From CAMEON01 sp045128275 (GTDB lineage: Bacteria; Bacillota; Clostridia; Oscillospirales; CAG-272), in NCBI GenBank assembly GCA_045128275.1, contig JBGVRH010000024.1, positions 1 through 9,273 on the forward strand: a stretch of 9,273 bases of DNA. The letters are read 5' to 3'. Below, piece after piece: positions 5,875-9,273 of this stretch. A program made the position numbers and the translations under genes. A model generated the notes under the pieces. The model had not been told where the DNA came from and ran no database searches. It saw only the letters and a list, made by a program, of their open reading frames with translations. Position 1 is the stretch's first letter; each line of letters starts with the position of its first letter.

Positions 5875-7458
5875 ATGAGCAATAGCGCACTGTTCCGCAT
5901 GAAGCGGTCTGTCAAGATCGGCACCTATACCTTCATCACGGGTGTCATCCTCCTGGCACTCCTCATCGTCGCCAACCTGCTGGTGGGCGTCCTCCCCGCC
6001 AAGATCACCCAATTCGATACCTCGGGTCTGGGTCTGACCGAGATCTCGGATGAGACCGAGAAGTTCGTCTCGGGCATGGACGAGGACGTCACCGTCTACT
6101 GGCTCTGCGAGGGCGGGGTGGAGGATCAGCAGCTCCGTCTCCTCCTCTCCCGCTACGAGGAGGCAGGGAAGCACATCACCGTCAAGATCGTGGATCCCCT
6201 GAAGGAGCCCACCTTCACCTCCAAGTACGCCGACTCCACCCTCTCCCCCTTCAGCTTCATCGTGGAGTCCTCCCGCCGCCATACCGTCATTGACGCGGGG
6301 GATCTCTACTACTACACCAACCTGCTGTTTCCCCTGGTCTACCAGATGTACCCCCAGTACATCCCCGCCGAGCTGCTGGGCCCCATGACCGCCGCGAGCC
6401 TGTCCTCTGCCTGCTCCCAGTACGGCACCATGATCGCCTACATGATGGCTCAGGGCGGCTACAACGTGGAGGACATCACCCAGTTCAATACCTTCCACTC
6501 CTTCTGCGGCGAGGCTCAGCTGACCTCCGCTTTGGACTTCGTGACCCGTGAGTACATCCCCCACGGCTACCTTCTGACGGGCTTCGGGGACAAGACCCCC
6601 TCCGAGTCCCTCTCCGAGCTGCTGGGTACCATGGGCATGGAGCTGGACAAGCTGGATCTCTCCACCTCGGGCGGTATCCCCGTAGACGCCAATTGCCTGG
6701 TGCTCTACTCCCCCACCCGCGACCTCACCCCCCACGAGGCCTCCCTCATCACCGCTTACCTGAATCAAGGCGGCTCCCTCATGCTCAACACCTCCCCCGA
6801 GCTGGTGGAGTCCTGCCCCAACCTCAACAGCGTGGTGGCTCTCTTCGGCCTCACGGCGCAGAAGGGACTGGTACAGGAGGGTGACACCGGCTTCATCTCG
6901 GGCAACCAGTACACCCTGGTGCCCACCGTCTCCACCCAGCATACCGCCACCGCCTACGTCACCTCGGGCGGCTTTAAGCCCATGCTCCCCGATTGCCACC
7001 CCATCGCCGTGGCCGAGAAGCTCCCCGAGGGCGTCACCGTCACCCCCCTGTTCACCACCTCGGACAAGGCCGTGACCGTGTCCCTCGATAAGTCCGTTAC
7101 CCTCACCGCGGCGGGCAAGCACCACGTGGCCGTAGCCGCCACCAAGAGCGTGGCCACCGCCGACGGCACCGCCAAGACCGCATCCCTTACCTGGTACGCC
7201 TCGGCCAATTCCTTCACCGATACCGCCGCCGAGGGCAGTCAGGGCGGAAACTACTACTTCTACGCCGCTACCATGAGCCTCATGAGCGAGAGCTTCACCT
7301 CCGCCTACATGAAGCTGACCCCCGTGGCTCTCCAGACCGAGTCCCTGGAGGTCTCCGACGGGGCCGCGCTGGCCATCTTCGCCATCACCGTGATCCTGCT
7401 GCCCCTGCTCCTTCTGACTGTGGGCATCGTGATCTGGGTGAGAAGAAAGAGACGGTAA
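5875..7458 (+). CDS. GldG-like ABC transporter auxiliary membrane protein
   Basis: A 527-residue protein with one membrane segment near each end (about 18-40 and 498-521) and a large domain between them that should lie outside the membrane; it ends in RRKRR, which should stay inside. Residues of about 45-130 (LTEISDETEKFVSGMDEDVTVYWL, then LLLSRYEEA and VKIVDPLKEPTFTSKY) fit the first part of the ABC_transp_aux (GldG) family, and GGNYYFYAATMSLM near 462 fits its C-terminal part. These proteins always accompany a GldA/GldF-type ATPase and permease, but their biochemical role is not settled. The frame opens at ATG 5857, but GGAGG (5861-5865) lies after that codon and 9 nt before the ATG at 5875, which fixes the start there. 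The gap to the permease stop is 21 nt. The name GldG comes from gliding Bacteroidetes and says nothing about motility here. Confidence 0.88.
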   Translation: MSNSALFRMKRSVKIGTYTFITGVILLALLIVANLLVGVLPAKITQFDTSGLGLTEISDETEKFVSGMDEDVTVYWLCEGGVEDQQLRLLLSRYEEAGKHITVKIVDPLKEPTFTSKYADSTLSPFSFIVESSRRHTVIDAGDLYYYTNLLFPLVYQMYPQYIPAELLGPMTAASLSSACSQYGTMIAYMMAQGGYNVEDITQFNTFHSFCGEAQLTSALDFVTREYIPHGYLLTGFGDKTPSESLSELLGTMGMELDKLDLSTSGGIPVDANCLVLYSPTRDLTPHEASLITAYLNQGGSLMLNTSPELVESCPNLNSVVALFGLTAQKGLVQEGDTGFISGNQYTLVPTVSTQHTATAYVTSGGFKPMLPDCHPIAVAEKLPEGVTVTPLFTTSDKAVTVSLDKSVTLTAAGKHHVAVAATKSVATADGTAKTASLTWYASANSFTDTAAEGSQGGNYYFYAATMSLMSESFTSAYMKLTPVALQTESLEVSDGAALAIFAITVILLPLLLLTVGIVIWVRRKRR

Positions 7459-7465
7459 GCCCTCC

Positions 7466-8530
7466 ATGGATAAGAAGCTGCGCAATATCCTCATCCTGGC
7501 GGGTGCCCTCATCCTTCTCTGCATCGGCTATGCCGTGGCAGGGCTGATCTTCAAAGAGGACACCCCCGAGGAGACCACCGCTCCCGAGACTACCGTGGAG
7601 GAGTCCACCTTCCTCGGGGTCACGGAGGACGGCCTCACCACCCTGGCCTACACCTACGACCAAGACGGTGACGGGGCGGCCGAGACCTGGAGCTACACCC
7701 GCTCGGCCGACGGGGAGACCTGGCATTGGGCCGACGATCCCGCCGTCCCGCTGGGCTCCTCCGCCTTCTACGGCTACTCCTCCACCCTCTACGGCATCAA
7801 GGTCATCAGTACCCTCACGGAGGTCACCGAGGCAGAGCTTGCCGAGTACGGCCTGGATCAGCCTCTCAAGACCGTGACCTTTACCGACAAGGTTTACGGC
7901 CTCCAATCGTTCTGTATCGGTGCCTACAACACATATAATGGAACCTACTGCGCCTACAGGAACGGTGACAAGACCACCGTCTACCTCTTGGACGGGACGT
8001 TCTACGCCGAGTTTGAGCGGGCGGTGGAGTCCTTCGTCTACCACGACGATCTTCCCGCGTTCAAGCCAGAGGGGCTGAAGAGCCTGACCCTGGCCCAAGG
8101 GGACAGAACCGTCACCCTGACTCGCGGAACCGACGGGGATGGCAAGACGGTCTGGCACCGCTCGGTCAACGGGGAAGCCACTGTGCAGGTGGCCCCCGAC
8201 CTGGCCGGGAGCCTGGAGCTTCTGGTGGGGGACATGGACTACCTGGCCTGCCTCAGTGTCAGGAAAGCCGATTTCCCCGAGTACGGTCTCCATGAGAACA
8301 CCACCCGCATGACGGTGGCTTACGAAAAGACCGTCAGCGGTGTGACCGAGGCCTTCACCTTCACCCTGACCCTGGGTAGCACCGACAAGTACGGCTACTA
8401 CTACGCCAACCCCGAGGGGACGACCCTCACCATGCTCCTGGGCGGCTCGGTCTTCCACAAGGCCATGACCTACGACGACGCCCATATCGCCGCAGGCGAC
8501 GCCACCGAAACCGACACCGCCGCAAGCTGA
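7466..8530 (+). CDS. DUF4340 domain-containing membrane-anchored protein with two related halves
   Basis: A 354-residue protein with one N-terminal membrane segment (about 8-29) after a basic MDKKLRN start, a Thr/Glu/Pro-rich linker (31-47) and an exported domain. The family is recognised by the run ISTLTEVTEAELAEYGLDQP (114-133), followed by an IGAYN and TYCAYR...TVYLLDG stretch. A second, weaker set repeats this pattern: VRKADFPEYGLHEN (265-278), TLGSTDKYGYYYAN and TLTMLLGG. YGL occurs at 128 and 273, and TRSADG-ETWHW (78-88) corresponds to TRGTDGDGKTVWH (219-231). An acidic DQDGDG loop lies at 65-70. There is no lipobox at Cys19. The ribosome binding site is poor and only 7 nt separate it from the GldG-like stop, so it probably depends on coupled translation. 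DUF4340 genes commonly follow GldG-like genes; the molecular function is unknown, and a structural or substrate-binding role in the complex is inferred. Confidence 0.85.
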   Translation: MDKKLRNILILAGALILLCIGYAVAGLIFKEDTPEETTAPETTVEESTFLGVTEDGLTTLAYTYDQDGDGAAETWSYTRSADGETWHWADDPAVPLGSSAFYGYSSTLYGIKVISTLTEVTEAELAEYGLDQPLKTVTFTDKVYGLQSFCIGAYNTYNGTYCAYRNGDKTTVYLLDGTFYAEFERAVESFVYHDDLPAFKPEGLKSLTLAQGDRTVTLTRGTDGDGKTVWHRSVNGEATVQVAPDLAGSLELLVGDMDYLACLSVRKADFPEYGLHENTTRMTVAYEKTVSGVTEAFTFTLTLGSTDKYGYYYANPEGTTLTMLLGGSVFHKAMTYDDAHIAAGDATETDTAAS

Positions 8531-8585
8531 CACCCCATTCACCCATCCACACACCGCGCCAAACGGCCACGGAGGGGCCTTCCTT

Positions 8586-8999
8586 ATGAACGTCGCATTC
8601 TTTCTGATCCCCAAAAGTCACGTCACCTACCTGACCGAGGGCTGTAGCTTCCGTCACGGCATGGAGAAGCTCCGCCGCCACGGCTACACCGCCATCCCCG
8701 TAGTGGGGAAGGACGGCCGCTACCTGGGCAGCATCAGCGAGGGAGATTTCCTTTGGAACATCATGAGCATGGGAAGCCTGGATCTCAACGAGCTGGAGAA
8801 GGCCTGCATCGACGAGATCGTCTCCGACCGCACGCCCCCTGTACGGGTGACTACCTCGGTAGAGGAGCTGTTGGATCGGGTTCTGGATCAGAACTTCGTC
8901 CCCGTAGTAGATGACCGCGATGTCTTCGTGGGCATCGTCACCCGCCGCTCGGTGCTGGCCTACCTCATGAGCAACGGCGCGGAGGCGGAGTGCTGTTGA
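8586..8999 (+). CDS. Two-CBS-domain protein, DarB/CbpB-like
   Basis: A 137-residue soluble protein made almost wholly of a CBS pair (about residues 12-62 and 80-130), the fold that usually binds adenine nucleotides in a dimeric disc. GYTAIPV (33-39), the linker with SMGSLDLNELEKACIDEIV (61-79), NFVPVVDD (103-110) and VFVGIVTRR (113-121) closely follow the layout I recall for Bacillus DarB/CbpB, which binds cyclic di-AMP; this resemblance is from memory and not an alignment. The ligand here could equally be AMP, ADP or ATP. GGAGG (8571-8575) is 10 nt before the ATG. It follows the DUF4340 gene after 55 nt with no terminator between, and is closed by the terminator at 9014-9054, so it is probably the last gene of the ABC operon, although an independent role is possible. 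The C-terminal tail ends EAECC, with two adjacent cysteines. Confidence 0.88.
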   Translation: MNVAFFLIPKSHVTYLTEGCSFRHGMEKLRRHGYTAIPVVGKDGRYLGSISEGDFLWNIMSMGSLDLNELEKACIDEIVSDRTPPVRVTTSVEELLDRVLDQNFVPVVDDRDVFVGIVTRRSVLAYLMSNGAEAECC

Positions 9000-9013
9000 G
9001 TTTTGTTGAATAG

Positions 9014-9054
9014 AAAAAGATGACCGATCCTTTTGGGGAGCGGTCATCTTTTTT
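9014..9054 (+). terminator. Intrinsic terminator after the CBS gene, probably bidirectional
   Basis: AAAAGATGACCG (9015-9026) pairs perfectly with CGGTCATCTTTT (9041-9052); the loop region can pair further through CC/GG. Six T's (9049-9054) follow the stem on the plus strand, and the A-run at 9014-9018 gives a T-run on the minus strand. It starts 15 nt after the CBS stop codon and so ends the ABC operon. The minus-strand T-run would also stop a transcript coming from a convergent gene to the right. Confidence 0.93.
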
Positions 9055-9128
9055 CATTGATTCAGTCAATATTTCAAATTTGGGTTTATCGATGGGATAC
9101 ACATCCCTTTCCCGCATCAAATACACCA

Positions 9129-9150
9129 ATGGGGAAGGGGCCCCATGGGG
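9129..9150. other. GC-rich overlapping palindromes in the right intergenic region
   Basis: ATGGGG (9129-9134) can pair with CCCCAT (9141-9146), and the same stretch contains the palindromes GGGGCCCC (9137-9144) and CCCCATGGGG (9141-9150). There is no T-run on either side. The rest of 9055-9194 shows no ORF with a ribosome binding site and no RNA gene that I recognise. Function unknown; it may be only G/C-run overlap. Confidence 0.3.
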
Positions 9151-9194
9151 GTTTCCTCTATGCTACCCGCTATCATTTCTCTTGGCATATCTAT

Positions 9195-9273
9195 GCTTTT
9201 TGAAAGTTTTGGGGATTCATAAGGGACTTTTTCAAAAGTCCCTTATGCGGGGGGCAGGGGCAGAGCCCCTCGT
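9195..9273. repeat. Bipartite hairpin repeat, copy 2, at the right window edge
   Basis: It aligns base for base with copy 1 over 79 nt and lies in the same orientation. The leader block CTTTTTGAAAGTTTTGGGGA (9196-9215) and the right block (GCGGGGGGCAGGGGCAGAGC and on to CGT, 9247-9273) are nearly identical to copy 1. The central stem (arms 9218-9231 and 9234-9247, TC centre) is again a perfect 14-bp palindrome but with a different sequence. The second hairpin AGGGGC-AGA-GCCCCT is at 9256-9270. In place of the TCA that gives glgB its stop, this copy has GCA (9254-9256). It may continue past the window edge. Confidence 0.85.

Noticed and set aside
4888..7524. An 878-codon open frame on the minus strand across the permease, GldG-like and DUF4340 genes
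   Set aside because: Its protein is low-complexity (G/H/E/Q-rich) and it runs through three genes with clear families and good ribosome binding sites. Length follows from strong third-position G/C bias.
7934..7939. TATAAT inside the DUF4340 gene
   Set aside because: No matching -35 hexamer upstream; it encodes ordinary residues in a conserved frame. Not supported as an internal promoter for the CBS gene.
8563..8586. Hairpin hiding the ribosome binding site of the CBS gene
   Set aside because: GGCC (8565-8568 and 8576-8579) and GGAGG against CTTCC can pair, but the stems are only 4 bp or need very tight loops; not convincing.
1..9273. CRISPR array, tRNA, rRNA, transposase or phage genes
   Set aside because: No regularly spaced repeats, no cloverleaf with a CCA end, and no recombinase or transposase motifs were found on either strand.

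Overview
The window is GC-rich, with strong G/C preference at third codon positions, AT-rich intergenic promoters and strong AGGAGG-type ribosome binding sites. A GlgC/GlgD pair, a GlgB with a CBM48-type N-terminus, a GldA/F/G-like ABC operon with a DUF4340 protein, and a DarB/CbpB-like CBS protein together suggest a Gram-positive anaerobe of the class Clostridia, probably a gut Oscillospirales-type lineage. The lineage is inferred from gene content and style, not from a marker gene.

Left half (1-3817, minus strand): a glycogen synthesis cluster in the order glgB, glgC, glgD (cut by the window edge). glgB has a consensus sigma-A promoter (TTGACA, 17 bp, TATAAT) whose -10 lies inside a 17-bp palindrome. 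glgB and glgC are separated by 242 nt holding a structured repeat and a second imperfect hairpin. glgC and glgD are 14 nt apart, and the glgD ribosome binding site overlaps the glgC stop. GlgC/GlgD would make ADP-glucose and GlgB introduces the alpha-1,6 branches. A glycogen synthase (glgA) is not in the window.

Centre (3749-4024): a divergent control region with a second consensus sigma-A promoter facing right and a 9-bp inverted repeat between the two promoters.

Right half (4025-9054, plus strand): one apparent transcription unit of five genes: ABC ATPase (probable TTG start), ABC-2 type permease, GldG-like auxiliary membrane protein, DUF4340 membrane-anchored protein with two related halves, and a two-CBS-domain protein, closed by a clear intrinsic terminator. 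The first four look like one envelope-located ABC complex of unknown substrate. The CBS protein may add nucleotide sensing.

Right edge (9055-9273): no gene. The last 79 nt are a second copy of the repeat found at the 3' end of glgB. The copies align without gaps; their flanks are conserved and both carry a perfect 14-bp stem, but eight of the fourteen stem pairs differ, each with a compensating change. In the glgB copy the repeat supplies the last residues and the stop codon of the protein. This repeat is the most unusual feature of the window. No mobile element ORF, tRNA, rRNA or CRISPR array was seen.
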